From: Watersipora subatra
Taxonomy: Eukaryota; Bryozoa; Gymnolaemata; Cheilostomatida; Watersiporidae
Length of the DNA stretch: 64,000 bases
Reading direction: 5' to 3'
Assembly: GCF_963576615.1 (NCBI RefSeq)
Contig: NC_088713.1
Span: forward strand, 41,566,776-41,630,775
Below the pieces are notes generated by a model that saw only the letters and a list, made by a program, of their open reading frames with translations, was not told the origin of the DNA and made no database searches. Positions 1 through 36,390 of this stretch are shown piece after piece. Made by a program: the position numbers and the translations under genes. Numbering within the stretch: position 1 is the first letter of the stretch; each line of letters starts with the position of its first letter.

Positions 1-330
1 TGCTTTCAAAATCACCACTAAACAATTGAATGAGCACCTCGCCAAGCTCTGTCTAATATACGAATAAAATGTATTGCTAGATAGAATTGCTTACCTTACA
101 AAGTCAGATCTGCCCCAACTTAATAACTACAAAATACCTTCATTTTAGGTCATTTATCCAGATAGTACAAATATCTGGATAATATTAGGTTTATCAATTC
201 ATTACTATTATGTGGATAACATCAGGTTTATCTTGATATTACTATTATCTGGATGGTATTAGGTCTACCCCGATATTACTATTATCTGGATAACCCTAAT
301 GATTATCTGCAGCACTCAGAATTATTTCTT
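1..330. repeat. Short tandem array built on a TATCTGGATAA core
   Basis: Several imperfect copies of a unit of roughly 50 bases occur between about 145 and 300, each with ATTACTATTATCTGGATAA-like and ATTAGGTTTATCTTGAT-like segments. The same unit recurs at about 13,715-13,800 inside an alpha-tubulin intron, so this is a dispersed tandem repeat. No coding potential is evident in the first 430 bases. Confidence 0.6.
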
Positions 331-537
331 ACCTAATATGGGAGTAGAGCGCCCGTCTGAAGCGGAATCACTCTGCTGATCAAACTCCCAGTCTTCTGTG
401 CTAGCTACAATATTGATGATAGTAATTAAACTAAAAAATTGACAGCAAAGCTGATAACGAGCACTTATTTATGCTAATAACTTTTATTAGCATATATATA
501 ATATACATGCTAATAGCTTTTATCAGCATATATATAA

Positions 538-1354
538 TACAGTGAAACTCGGATAAATCGCCCTCGGATATATCAAACACATGGTTAACTCGAATGGATT
601 TGCTTGGTCCGTTCCCACACAATGATAAATGGCTTTAGATAACTCGACTGAAACTCCGTTAACTCGAACAGTTTTTTGCCCAAACGGCTACCGAGACGGT
701 TGTTACTATCGCTTTAAAATATCACTTTATTCCAAGCCATAGAGGTAAACATCGACTTTCAGTAGTTCTTAGGCCTCGTTATTACCAACATCGGCAAATA
801 TTTTCATTAACAACTTTTGTAAAGGTTTGCAAAAATCAAATTTTACCAAACATCCGCTTAGCAATAAGCCCTCCGAAAGCAAGAAAAGCGAGGTAAAATT
901 TGGATAACTTTAAAGTAATATCGGCAAAATTGATAATGGGTTTTTAATAGTAAAGAAGTTTTGTAATAACTGACTTACTGCAAAATTGATCTTGGTTAAA
1001 AAGCTCGGTAGAAAATTACGTATGTATTTTTTCGGAGCGTTTTAACCGCGATCAAGTTTTGCAAATTTTAATCTGAGAATGTCCTGGCAGTCACAGCCCC
1101 TAAAGCAACAAACAAATCTCAAGTGATAGAAAAATATCTATACTTTCTGATTAAAAATATTTAAAACTTCACACGAGAGACCATTTAACTTGCAATAAGC
1201 AATCTATGCTTTTGATTGATATATAGTTTGTATATGTACATGTATCTACTGATAAATACGTGCACTTATGACTGTCCTGATAACTTGAACGCTCTAATAA
1301 CTCGAACACTTTTGCTCGGTCCCTTGAAGTTTGTGTTATCCATGTTTCACTGTA
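538..1354. mobile_element. MITE, pogo/Tigger-like, copy 1 (TA target duplication)
   Basis: The element is bounded by TA and by inverted ends: CAGTGAAACTCGGATAA on the left, and the reverse complement of CAGTGAAACATGGATAACAC on the right. It is 817 bp and has no intact ORF. Related copies lie at 22,923-23,673 and 28,620-29,300, with a partial inverted copy at about 29,313-29,490. TA duplications and CAGT-type ends fit Tc1/mariner-pogo (Tigger-like) non-autonomous elements. The family name is inferred from ends only. Confidence 0.7.
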
Positions 1355-1721
1355 TATATAATTATTTATGGCATGAAAAAATTAAATAACTTTACACTTT
1401 GAAAAGGTTATCTCTGATACTGCTTTAGGACCTAATTTTGACCCTAGTTGATTTTGACCAGCGTTGGAAAAAATAGTGAAAAACTGATAACACCATGTAG
1501 TTTAGAGAGAAAACTTGTCTCAACCAAAACTTTTCCAATGTCTTCAACTAACATCATTCATTAGGAGCTAATATTGATAATATTTTGTGGTACCCATGAC
1601 ACTCACTTAAAAATGACGAGTCCATCGGGAACACTTTTAAAATGCAAAATAAGACTGCAACATAATTAAGCTAAAAAAAAATGTTAACGTTGTTACCCTA
1701 ACACCTCAAATTGAACTAATC

Positions 1722-3332
1722 AGATGTTTTACGGTGCTCTATTCGAACGCCACCTTTATTTGACTGCCCCTTCGAGAGAAGAGTTGAAAAATAGAGCGCC
1801 ACCCTCTATTTGAATGCCACCTCCATTTGACCACCACTTTGACTATCTTTGATCTTTATGAACCCATAATATCAAGTGATCAGTAGAAAAGTGTCCACAA
1901 AATTGTATTAATAATGATCGTTTACATTAATAACAATCAATTCTCTCGCTGTCCAACTCTAAAGCTTTTCACTATTTCCAGTCAAACGTTAAAAGCAACA
2001 CCACAGAAATAATTACTGTCTCAGGGTAATAGTAGTTCCTTGTTTAACGCGGTATTGATACTTCGATGGACATGTATCTATATGAAAAATGGTTTAAATT
2101 TATGATGATAAATGAACATTCAAAGCAACGCCGTAGAAATAATTACTAACTGTGCCAGACTTGAATAGTTCCTTGTTTAACACGGTTTTGATACTTCGAA
2201 GTGCATGCACATATATAAAAAATGGTTTAAATTTATGATGGTAAACGAACTTTTAAAGCAACTCCCTAAAAATAATTAATGTCTCAGGCTAATAGTAGTT
2301 CCTTGTTTAACGCGGTCTTCATACTTCGAAGAACATGCATGTAAAAACAGTTTGCAAGTTTTGGGCCAAAGGTTGCATTTAGCAAGCAAACTTTTACGGG
2401 TCGCCCTTTTGCTAAATGCAGCTCATGAAAGTTTTCCTCTGCAAAAAATTGTTTGGGTGCTAATATGGACTAGTTCAGCAGTGCAGAAGAGTTGAGGCCA
2501 GAAGATATTGTGGAAGGTATTGGAAAACTAGAAAATGATAGAACCGTTTCAAACAAAAATAACAATCAGAATGCAACTGTCCGAGCAAGCGATGCAAACA
2601 TTAATTTAATTTTTTGTTTTAAAAATATAAATTTTTGTTTCTGCATGTAATATAAGTATAGTACGATTTGTTTATGCCACTTGTTCTTCAATATACATAT
2701 ATGTAGAATTTGACAGATTATTATTATATAACTTATAAATCTGCAGATTATTTGACAGTATCACTGTGGTTAGACAAAGCTCACAATGGATTGATGCTCA
2801 TAACTCCACTTCTATTGCACATGAAAAGCCAGCTTGAGCTTCAAACTGTAGAAAACATATTAATGAGTGCAATGACCTTTTAAGAAAAATTTTAAATATA
2901 GTTATAAAATGAGAGTACACCTTCAAATTTAGAATGAAATAACAAATTTAACGCCTCGACAAATTGCAAAGCATGGCACAAGCTATAATTTCATCGCAGG
3001 GTAATTGCACGCAATAAATATCAACTGGTAGGCTAGAGATATTTCTTGGCTTCCCAAAGCATATTTATTTAGGGATCTATGACAAATTAGAGATAGGTTT
3101 GCAGTTTTCTTGTATCTAAAAGGGTTAATGTCGCTCCGCCCGAAGGAGGGTGAAAAATATAGGCGAAATGCGCTTCGTCCGTAAAAAGGATAAATTTATC
3201 TTCAAAAAAATCTGACGAGATGTGAAAAATACAACACCATCTTTTATTTGAACGCAACTTCCTTTGACCGCCAATAAAGGGGAAGAGTTAAGAAATAGAG
3301 TGCCGTGGCGTTCAAATAGAGGTTTTACGGTA
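1722..3332. mobile_element. Non-autonomous element with GAACGCCAC-type inverted ends
   Basis: The left end (about 1,722-1,850) reads ACGGTGCTCTATTCGAACGC. The right end (about 3,240-3,332) is its approximate inverse, finishing CAAATAGAGGTTTTACGGT. Between them are three tandem units of about 125 bp (see separate entry) and no convincing gene. A left-half fragment recurs at 24,328-24,550 and a right-half fragment at about 30,180-30,490. I do not know the superfamily. Confidence 0.55.
1985..2345. repeat. Three tandem ~125-bp units inside the GAACGCCAC element
   Basis: The segment TAGTTCCTTGTTTAAC, followed by a CGGT...TACTTCGA block and AAATGGTTTAAATTTATGAT, occurs three times at about 125-bp spacing. 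Substitutions are spread along the units. A fourth partial unit is found in the 30.2-kb fragment of the same element. Confidence 0.7.
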
Positions 3333-4698
3333 TGTAGGGGAGAAGTGGGTAATGTGGATAGCTGGGTAATGTGGACAGCTAAATTATTAGCCAAAGTTTA
3401 TAACTAATTCCACTTGTTTCATATTATAAAACCTTTCCTTTTCCTGTTAGAAGACGCCACATGCTAATTTGGAAGTCTCTATCCACCATACATCAATCTG
3501 TAAGCATCTTAATATTTATCATACAAATAGTAATTTTTAATTAAATTTCACTACCTGAGTTATGTCGTGTGAATGTTGTTGGAACCTTTAGGGCAATATG
3601 TACACAAACAAAGCATATTGTGTTTTTTATCTCTATTGATTGTCAGAAGGCAACTCTTGACTATAACTGAGGTTTATCAAAATTTGTAATAATATATAAG
3701 ATGGGGTAAGGACATGGCAATGGTAAGGGTAATGTGGACATGTCCACATTACCCTTACCATTGCCATGTCCAAATTACCCTGTGCTGCAAGGCATATGAT
3801 ATAAACTGCCTAATTTGCTAGTTTCAACGTTAAGTCTAAATTTTTACTACTACTACTAGGCTTACTAGTAAATTTACTAATATATGTACAAATAAATTTC
3901 TCAGTCCAACAATTATTTGCCAATAACTACGAATGCAAAAGTGAATGTGGTTTTGCACCATCTATTGATTGCGATTGACAGACGCGAGTTTTTTTTTAAA
4001 TGTTGTAATTAGAAACATAAATGTTAAGTTAATTGCCTTAATTTTATTAAAACTATTGCCTCTGAAGAGTTGGGAGTAAACTTTCACCGACACAGGAGTG
4101 AGAAGTTTTTCAAACCAGACCCATCAGATTGTAAATATGTGAGCCGCAGCCAGCTCGAATTAGTCTTACCTAAACCGCTGCCACAGGGAAATACAGAAAG
4201 AACCAGAAGTGGACTCATACTTGGTTTTAAGCAATCAGCATTCAATTTAAGATAGACATAACTTGTTATACCAACAACAATAAAAGACAAGCTGATTTAT
4301 TACCATGACTTAGTAGAATTATTATCTTATATTGTCAGATTTGAATTATTCCTGTACAGCTTACGTGAAATTGAATATAACCAAATGCATATATTACTTG
4401 TAGTTATTTAAATATCTGGGAAATTTTTACTTTTAGTGACAAAAACTGACATGTTCACATTACCCAGTGCACCTGTCCACATCACCCACCATCGGTGGGT
4501 AATGTGGACGATCATGTGGTTTACGATATGGTAGATTCTGGAAAAACTATTGCTTGTATTACAATACATGCAATTAAGAAAAGAGAGCCAACAAACTCTA
4601 CAAGCTAAAGATATAATTTAGAATATTCTAAAGTGAATAGAATAGTGATAACTGTAACACAAAGAAAAACTGTCCACATTAAACACTTCTCCCCTACC
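3333..4698. mobile_element. DNA transposon remnant with GGGGAGAAGTG inverted ends
   Basis: The left end (about 3,335-3,357) has AGGGGAGAAGTGGGTAATGT. The right end (about 4,672-4,697) is the inverse of AGGGGAGAAGTGTTTAATGT. Many internal copies of GGTAATGTGGAC and its complement occur, including a long palindrome at 3,704-3,780. A 61-residue ORF at 4,070-4,255 (+) has a Pro/Lys/Arg-rich stretch (PKPLPQGNTERTRSG) that resembles the C-terminal region of pogo-type transposases. That resemblance is weak. Looks like an internally deleted copy. Confidence 0.5.
3704..3780. repeat. Near-perfect palindrome of about 77 bp
   Basis: The arms meet at GTGGACA/TGTCCAC (3,740/3,741). They match outward through GGTAATGTGG, GGTAAGGGTA, CATGGCAATG and GGACATGG, with one 3-base indel near the outer end. 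Likely a foldback product of the surrounding transposon ends. Confidence 0.8.
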
Positions 4699-4911
4699 TG
4701 TTGGCAAGGAAGCAACACATCTTGAAGACCAGTCTATTACCATTTAGACGCAATGAGAAACTTAGGGATTTAAGAATTTTTGATCAAAATGATGCAAAAT
4801 GAGTATCTGATTTTATTATTTAAAAGTCTCTAGAAGTTTCAGTGGTGAAGTTTTATTATCAAGCTTCAGCATTGATCTCTAACCTGTCCAATAATGAAGG
4901 CAAAATACAAT

Positions 4912-5097
4912 TTAAATGAACATACGATCTGTGAGCCCTGCCAAAAGCTCCGACATATCTGCAGCTATTTGATCACTGTTAACTGATGATCTTCTTGGTG
5001 TGTTCGGGTTGCTAACTATACAGTATTCTGAAGAAGTGGAAGAAGAAGTGGAAGCAGCATCATCTATGACCTCATCATTAGGTCCAAGGTTAGCCAT
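4912..5097 (-). CDS. Short acidic Ser-rich ORF, unrecognised
   Basis: The ORF is 61 residues and starts MANLGPNDEVIDDAA. It continues through a Ser/Thr run (STSSSTSSEY) and a basic SPxRR-like stretch (TPRRSSVNSDQ), and ends in a predicted helix (IAADMSELLAGLTDRM). An AATAAA-type signal lies about 100 bases downstream on the same strand (near 4,815). The composition looks protein-like and unlike the repeats around it, so it could be a small gene or a last coding exon. I do not recognise a family. An in-frame stop precedes the ATG. Confidence 0.3.
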   Translation of the reverse strand: MANLGPNDEVIDDAASTSSSTSSEYCIVSNPNTPRRSSVNSDQIAADMSELLAGLTDRMFI

Positions 5098-5269
5098 AAG
5101 CCATACAACCAGTACACGTTAAAAAGTTTGCCTTGAGACTGTAAAACAAAACAGTGCAACATAACCTCGGTGACAAGATTTCAAATGAGGCGGTAAGATA
5201 ATCCTCATGTAAACAAGTGGCCAAGGATATATGCGATGAAGTAAAATGACTGACGCAGTCAAGTATAAA

Positions 5270-5921
5270 ATAAGTCTATGCTCGTTAGGGAAACTAACTT
5301 ACAGCGTAACAAAAGTATTTAGGAGTTTTTATAACTAGTGATTTTAACTGGAGTGAGCATATCTATAAGTAACACTCAGAAGCGAGGCAGGTTATGGGCA
5401 TGCTCAGACGTAATTTTCCGACAACACCACCTAAAATAAAGCTGCTGGCATATAAAACTCGTTGTCGGCCTAACGTGGAATTTGCATCAGAGGTGTGAGA
5501 CCCCAGCCTGAAATCTCTTTTTCAATTACTTGAGATGATACAAAACAAGGCTGCTCGTTTTGTTAGTGGTTTGAAGGGGAAGGAGGGTGTTACCCAAGAG
5601 AAGATATTGTTGGGACTTGATTCATTACAGAATCGTAGGAAAAATCAGAGGGTCAAGACCTTTCATAACATAATGCAGTCTGAAAACCCCCCTTTCCAAG
5701 TACTAAATGGTTTTATTGAGCAGTGTTTTAATGATGAGCGTCCTGGAACTCGCGCAAAATGTCAGGGCCAGCTAAGAGCAATCTCATCTAACCGAAATGC
5801 ATATTTTAACAGTTTTATAGGAAAAACAACCAGAGATGCGAATATTTTAATTGACGCTCGTACAAGTCTGATGGTCTCCACTTCCACCTATGGGTGGTCA
5901 AGGGACTCTATTCTAACTTGA
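5270..5921 (+). pseudogene. LINE reverse-transcriptase C-terminal fragment (broken)
   Basis: Around 5,310 the + strand encodes YLGVFITSDFNWSEHI, the conserved block after the RT fingers/palm in jockey/CR1/RTE-like LINEs (the equivalent YLGVFIQSDIKWHEHI lies in the ORF at 7,426-8,658). After stops and a frameshift, an open 128-codon stretch (5,535-5,921) continues with the post-RT region: a KAARFVSG block, then repeated Asp/Asn/Arg segments. There is no RT active site, so this is a 5'-truncated, dead copy of a family different from the one at 7.4 kb. Confidence 0.7.
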
Positions 5922-6887
5922 ACATTTTAGCAATTGAAAACTAGAAATACGACTCGATTTTCATAGAATGTAAGCTGCATACGGTGAATATGTTTTTAAA
6001 CAGCTAAATATTGCTGAAGATATATTAGAATACGTACTGGCAAACCTAAATACGCACAAAGTTATTTTGTGTACACATTATTTATCATTTTAGTGAAGGT
6101 TGTCCACTATTTGGCTAATAAGTACTTTTTAGGTTTTTACCAAACTGCAAGTTTGTCAACTAGGCCTACTATATAACAGAGATGTGTAGGCACGTTCTAG
6201 TCCAATGTTGATGCAACTATACAAAGATGAGTGAAATACTGGACGAAAAAGCTAAAACGTGCAAAATAACCAGGGATGGATAAGAGCGATATAGCGAGGA
6301 GTTAAACAGTGAGTCAGCGATACGAAAATGAAGTAACAAGAGTTGATTAAAACCTAATTACCTGATTACAAAGCTAATAGCTTGTTTGCTAAATAATCTG
6401 CCAAGGTATATACATATATCGACGTTGTACGGCGTATTTTTATAACTTATTAAATAAGTTATTACGTAGTCTCCAAATAAATTCAATGTAGAGCACTGAA
6501 TAGTATAATCCGGAAGTTCCCTTTTATGCTAAAATTAGTATCAAAAACTGAAAAACGATGTCAGACGTCGCGAACCAATCGTTAGTAACCAGGTTATGAA
6601 ACTGCGTTTAGACATGTGGGGGAAAACGGCAACTTCACAAGTCGTTCTCGACAACACTCCGCGCTATTTTCATAAGCTATATATCTGTGCTCTTCGCAAA
6701 GTTGTAGAAAGTGACGTTTTGCGAGGGAAAGCAAATGCGTAAAGTAATTCTCTATCGCGAGGTACTTCTGTACGACTAATGAAAAGTTGAACATTTCCTT
6801 TTTCGCTTTCGATAAATTTTCGTACAATGATTAGCAAGTTTTGCTAAATATCTATATTTTCTCACTTTGCAAATTTATTTGCAAAAC
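5922..6887. other. Unassigned stretch upstream of alpha-tubulin exon 1
   Basis: No gene or clear repeat is visible. A 77-codon minus ORF (6,594-6,827) has no recognisable motif. By position the last few hundred bases should hold the promoter and 5' UTR of the alpha-tubulin gene. I see no confident TATA box; a GTGACGTTTT motif at about 6,710 is CRE-like but unproven. Confidence 0.3.
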
Positions 6888-31211
<24,324 letters not shown>

Positions 31212-31317
31212 AAATGGTAGAAAGGTGTATTTGCTTTCGAGTCTGTCGCTTGTCTGTTTGGTTTATATTTATGACTGTAAATTCGTTTTTATTGTTGATT
31301 TTCCTTGTTTTTAAGAT

Positions 31318-31323
31318 AATAAA
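31318..31323 (+). terminator. AATAAA poly(A) signal of alpha-tubulin
   Basis: AATAAA lies 107 bases after the TAG of the last exon, a normal spacing for a short 3' UTR. Confidence 0.6.
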
Positions 31324-31488
31324 GTTGTTAAGAAATTATATGCATTTGTAATTCCAGATGCAGGTATTGCAGGTAAATGCAGGTATTCCAATATTGAAGT
31401 ATTAATATTGTGTTTTAACCTACGAGGTTTTTTGAACAGAAACACTCTGCCAGACATTTCTGAGATGAAACTTTTATCTATACCACAT

Positions 31489-32605
31489 GTGAAGTAAAAT
31501 CAGGGCAATCCCCAAACCAGGCCAAGCAGGAATTAATGTTCGGTAATAGTAGCCGAGGCACCTTCAATAATTAACCACACTTTGACACTGCCGGTATAAA
31601 AGTCGTTAATACAGAATAATAAATATTTTGTAATTCTTAAACAGCCGTCAATAATCTCACAGCCGATAGCAGACTGGATATACCAACGCAACCCCAGCAA
31701 GAGCCGACAATACAGACTATATATTATTGCCGATAGCGGACAGCAAATATCAGTGGAACTCTACAATAAGCTGAAAAAACAGACTATATATGGCAGATGA
31801 TAGCAGACTGTGTATATATTAGCGCACATTTTGATCCAAGCTGTATAAGTTACAAAAAAAGATTGTTATTCTTGAACGAATATATTATTAGTATCCCAGG
31901 ATGCATCACCATACTAACCGAATTCTGAGTGCCTCTCAACTGCGGAAGCAATTGTTTATATAAGCGAACAGAAGCAAACTCAACACATAATTGGAGGTTA
32001 CAAGTAGTTAAAAGTTGTGGGTCAAAACGACAATAATTTTTTAAAAGAACAAACACTATTTACAAATGAATACATGATATAAAAGTTTGTCTACATTTTT
32101 GTAATGCATTAATTAATATGGGAAAAGATTTAATAACAAAACAAACGATCAACAAGTATTCCTTCTCTACTTTTGGGAAATTTTCTGCTAGTGAGTCCAA
32201 GAGAGCAGGTGCCTTATAATCCTTTTAGCAATCGCATTCTAGCTTGTATTTATTCTAACGAAAGCTTTGATTTCTAGTACAAAATCGTAAGCTATACTCC
32301 AGGGAGTCTAAGAGGTCAAGATGGCAACCAGCACAGGATGAGGCGCCTGCACCCTGCCTATCTATAGAGTCTGTTGTAGCTCACTCCAAGGTGCCACCGC
32401 CAGAACTTTCACCCCGTTTCAGTGATACCAACACCTTAGGCCTGCTAGACTCACAAGTACACATACAGCTGTAGCCTATGCCCACACCCCCTTGGCCCTA
32501 TTCAAGACCACCAACATCTGATAAAGAGTTGTTCCTTTGCCTCAGTGGCAGAAAGTCTTTTTGATAATCTTTACGCCAATTTACTAATCATGACTAAAAA
32601 GCTTG
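31489..32605. mobile_element. Dispersed repeat carrying a ~72-bp minisatellite, copy 1
   Basis: Starts GTGAAGTAAAATCAGGGCAA, then about 2.5 units of the CAGCCGATAGCAGACT minisatellite (31,670-31,830), then a unique part shared with 52,092-53,500 (AAGAGTTGTTCCTTTGCCTC, GTGGCAGAAAGTCTTTTTGA). Tandem number differs between the copies. I do not know the superfamily. It has no complete ORF. Confidence 0.65.
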
Positions 32606-33340
32606 TGAAAAGTATAGAACACATCATTACTAACACAATGGCACATGTATCCTTATGCTGTAAGCTTTTTTAGAAGGTTATACTTGGCTTTTTCAGGTTA
32701 TCTAAAAAGCTATACATGTCTCAACTTCTGAAGTAACTTAAAGTCATGTTATTTTATGGTTTCACAATTATTAACAGCTTCAGGTGGCAAAAAAAGATGG
32801 TCTGCTCTAGACTGTCAACATGTTATTCAAGGGGTGATTTTTTATGAAACAGCAATTCTTCATCATGCTTTCGTGGCTACAGGAATTCGGTGAAAGATGG
32901 ACACAAGTTGTTGTCAGCTCTTTGGTAATGCTTCAATACCGCTTCTGTAATATAATCGGCTCGCTGTAACTCAGCCCTTGACCAAAAGGGGATGGAAAAT
33001 GTGATTCCGAAAAATGAGATCTTCAATTTTCTATGTTACAGCTTGTAGCTCGGTGAGTACAGATGTATATATTTTGTGTCTTGGTAGAAATGACTTGTAA
33101 AGGACCAACTGAACTGAAGACTTTCTATGTACCACGAGTGTTTATTTTCAGAAGTGCAATAGGATAATGTAGCAATAAGCCAATGCGATAGTGTTGTGAT
33201 AAGTCAAGGTGAGTATTGTGAATTATGATGGACAATTGTGTAGTGTGCATAGACACTTGGTGCAGTGTGGTATGGTAACTACCCATAGATACACGAACGA
33301 ATTTCAATTGATTTCGGTTCAGAGAATTCTATTTAATTCT
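32606..33340. other. Unassigned intergenic stretch
   Basis: I see no gene, RNA or clear repeat here. It may include the 5' LTR or leader of the decayed Gypsy copy that follows, but I cannot delimit one. Confidence 0.25.
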
Positions 33341-34740
33341 TGAATTAATTTAAAATAATGGCTGGAGGAGAGATGATTACCACCATATTTGCTAGCTTTC
33401 CTGTGCTAAATATTTTAGCTACTGACGTGCTTGGTAGTTGAAAAACCTTTAGTTATAAGCTCCTATTTTGTATAGAAATTAAGCCTCTCGAGATGGATAA
33501 AAGAGAGGTGACTGTGAGGGATGATTCCGTCATGGTTTTCAACTTCACGTCTAGGGCTTCATTACTAGCCCTCCTAACAGCTGTAGGCCAAGAGGGTAGG
33601 GAAACGCTAAGATTGTTGAGTCAAATAACCCAGACTCATTTTTCAACTAGGTTTGGGACATGCTGAAAGAGCACTACAAAAGAGTGAACAACGTTTATGT
33701 CAAAACCCAAAAGTTGGTTTCTGCGAGAAAACTCAATAAGGATTTTTTTCTCAGAGTGAAGTGGCTTAGTATGCAGTTGGATTTCGGCACGGATGATGAT
33801 TCACGGAAAAGCTTACCAACATTGTGGTCATTGCCGTGAATGAACTTCGTGACACAAAATTGAGTCAAAATTTGATGGCCAAAATAATCTGGATTGGGAA
33901 AGGTTGACAAACTTTCTTCAAATCAGAAATGTGGCCCAATAGGCATCAAATATGCTCGCAGCAGAACCTAACTCCACTCAATTGTCTGCCACTCAACCTA
34001 GTGCGACAGCGAGAGCTCCAATCCCAACTCCAGAGGCTAGTGCCTTTATGGAGGCTGCAGATGAAGGGCTACTATACAGATGCGTGTCAAGCAAAAGGTT
34101 GATGAGGTATAAAGGTGAAAGGGCCCAGACTACCGTTGAAAAGAAAGGGACAGTAGCAGTGACAGCTACAAGGCTCGAGAACAGAATGGGCGATGTGATG
34201 ACTACAAACGCGATGCTAGCAGTGGTGAGAGTAGTCATGAGTGTCAGCGACAACAGATGTGCCTCTAACAGCTGTGCAGGTAGTCATGTACGACGTTATC
34301 GCTGTTACTGTTGCAGTCTTAGCAGAGATTTGGATGGTCCCAAGGACCGTACATACAGGAATAGGCATCGGCAGAAGCATCGTGATTCTCCATACCGGAG
34401 AAGTGATGACAGTTGCTATGAGTGTGGCTCAATGAATCACTTTGTAAAAACTGTCCCCAAGATCGATGCAATAGTTGCAAGAAACTTGGGCACATGGCAA
34501 GTGTATGTGATAGGCCAAGCTGATGTTTTACATGTGATAGCAAGTATCACGCCGAAAGCAAGTAGCCTTTCAAAACAAGGAAAGGCCGCAGTATTGATAA
34601 GAAGGTTCGAATAGTTTTCAACCGAGATTTTAGTTAACTAGCAGGTGATTTTAAACTTACTTTCTCGGTCTATGGCCAAAATATTTCTTTCTGTCTAGAC
34701 TCTAGACACTGGGCCGATGTCACCGCATTGACGGAAGGAA
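33340..34740 (+). pseudogene. Decayed Ty3/Gypsy gag with two CCHC zinc knuckles
   Basis: Around 33,650-33,800 one frame reads a capsid-like helix region (VWDMLKEHYKRVNNVYVKTQ, then KLVSARKLNKDFFLRVKWLS). Near 34,411 CYECGSMNHFVK is the first CCHC knuckle, and in the next frame CNSCKKLGHMASVC (about 34,469-34,510) is the second. Tandem CCHC knuckles are typical of Gypsy nucleocapsid. Near 34,700 a degraded LDSRHWADVTALTE stands where the protease LDTGA motif would be. Several frameshifts and stops; no RT follows. Dead and truncated. Confidence 0.65.
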
Positions 34741-35109
34741 CGCAAAAGTCTTAGGGCTTGCCACTTTCTTTTAGTTGCACACTTTTAGTTGGCGCTGGTG
34801 GAAAGAGATTGAGTGTGGTAGGAATTGCTGATGTCGAAATTAAAAGCAAGCAAAAGTCCACCAACTGCAAAGCACATGTGGTGTTGAGTGCTAGTAGAAA
34901 CTTATTGTGACCACAAGAAATCATAGATTTCGGCCTTACTTGGACTTACTTACCTGCAAGCCCCCCTCTACAGGTCTAAGATTAAATGTTGTGCCCATTG
35001 AAACCTGGGCTTATATTGGCAACAGTGTGATACTGTCAAAACACAATTTCAAGAAAATTATAGTAGTGCCCATCTACATTGATCGATATGTTGGTCCAAT
35101 GTTTGCTTT

Positions 35110-35335
35110 ATAGCCACAGTCTGATTTTTGTTTTGGGGTAGAAGTGTCACTTCGTCTCCGGTCTCAATTTGTCTTGGAAGAAATTGAACTCACGGTGCAA
35201 AGGCTAACCATTACACATAGAACCATAGAAACATTTAGTGTTTTCACCCAAAAGAAAAACACAAAAACAATACATTTTATATTAATAAGAGCTGTACTAC
35301 CCAGTGTTGCCCAGGTATTAAAAATCAGCTTCAAA
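35110..35335 (-). repeat. SINE-like fragment with shared tail
   Basis: On the minus strand it has GCACCGTGAGTTCAATTTCT (B-box-like). Upstream of it lies GATTTTTAATACCTGGGCAA, the tail block also found at about 20,625-20,660. Confidence 0.4.
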
Positions 35336-35886
35336 ACAATGGGAGGTAATGAGAGTTGCCTGCCCCTTGTTATTAACCTAGCACATTGTCAATAGATAAG
35401 TTGAGTAAATATCTTACTAATAAGAGCTACCGCTTCTGATAGAGAAATGGGGATTTATCCAATTTTTCATAGAAGTGGGAGTGACAGTTTCCGCAACTCT
35501 CCAGTTTTGAATTCTTCATACCAAAATTAGTCTAAATCACTGCATATATTGCCACTGAAAGAGGTTGCTGTCGGACTATAATTTTTAGAGCTCTTTTGCC
35601 TGCTCGGCCCATAGCCTATATTATGTTACTTCTGCAATCACTACAGAATTGTGAACTAAAGCCTTTTTAGTTCACAACTTCATTTTTGTAATTGAAGATT
35701 TGTGCACAATTTTGTTTAAAATAACCTAATATTTGTCACATCATAAAAATAGTCATGGTGGCATAATTATTGTTCTTAATATTTTGAGCAAATACTGCTA
35801 AACCATTCTATTCATTGCAATAGCAATATTATGTTACTTTTGCAATCACTACAAAATCAGCCAGGTTTACTATAAGCGATGATATC

Positions 35887-35951
35887 TGCTTATAGCAATG
35901 ATATACAGCCCCCATGGGGGCTGTATATCATATATATCATTGCTATAAGCA
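35887..35951. repeat. Long hairpin with CCCCCATGGGGG centre
   Basis: GATATACAGCCCCC and GGGGGCTGTATATC are perfectly mirrored. An outer GCTTATAGCAAT/ATTGCTATAAGC pair extends the stem with a short bulge. Confidence 0.8.
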
Positions 35952-36347
35952 GAACCTGTTTTTCGTTTTTATTAAAGCTGCTTAACTTGCCTAAAATTTT
36001 TAGCCTCAAACCTTCCAAAAGATATAAAAATAAACATTTTTTCATTTTTTGCTTTACATGTACATCTTTATGTAGATGACATGCGGCTGCTGTCCAAAAA
36101 ATATATACACGTATTGCAGTAACTGTACTCGTATAGTTGCTCTGTGACCTTTAATGGCTTTAAGAGCATTACTGACTAAACCTGATAAGAGCAGTCTCAT
36201 TGCCTTTTGTACACCATATACAGAATACATATCATAGGTGTCACTGTGGTTACTTGTTGTTACCTATAATGCACCCACACGGGATCGAATGAGATAACCA
36301 AGTAGACTAGACTAGACCTGCTTGCTGTAGATTGCCTCGATGAAACC

Positions 36348-36390
36348 AATGATATACAACCCCCAACTTAGATGGGGGTTGTACATCATT
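36348..36390. repeat. Second, related hairpin
   Basis: AATGATATACAACCCCCA is mirrored by TGGGGGTTGTACATCATT around ACTTAGA. The stem shares ATGATATACA-CCCCC with the hairpin 450 bp upstream. Confidence 0.75.
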
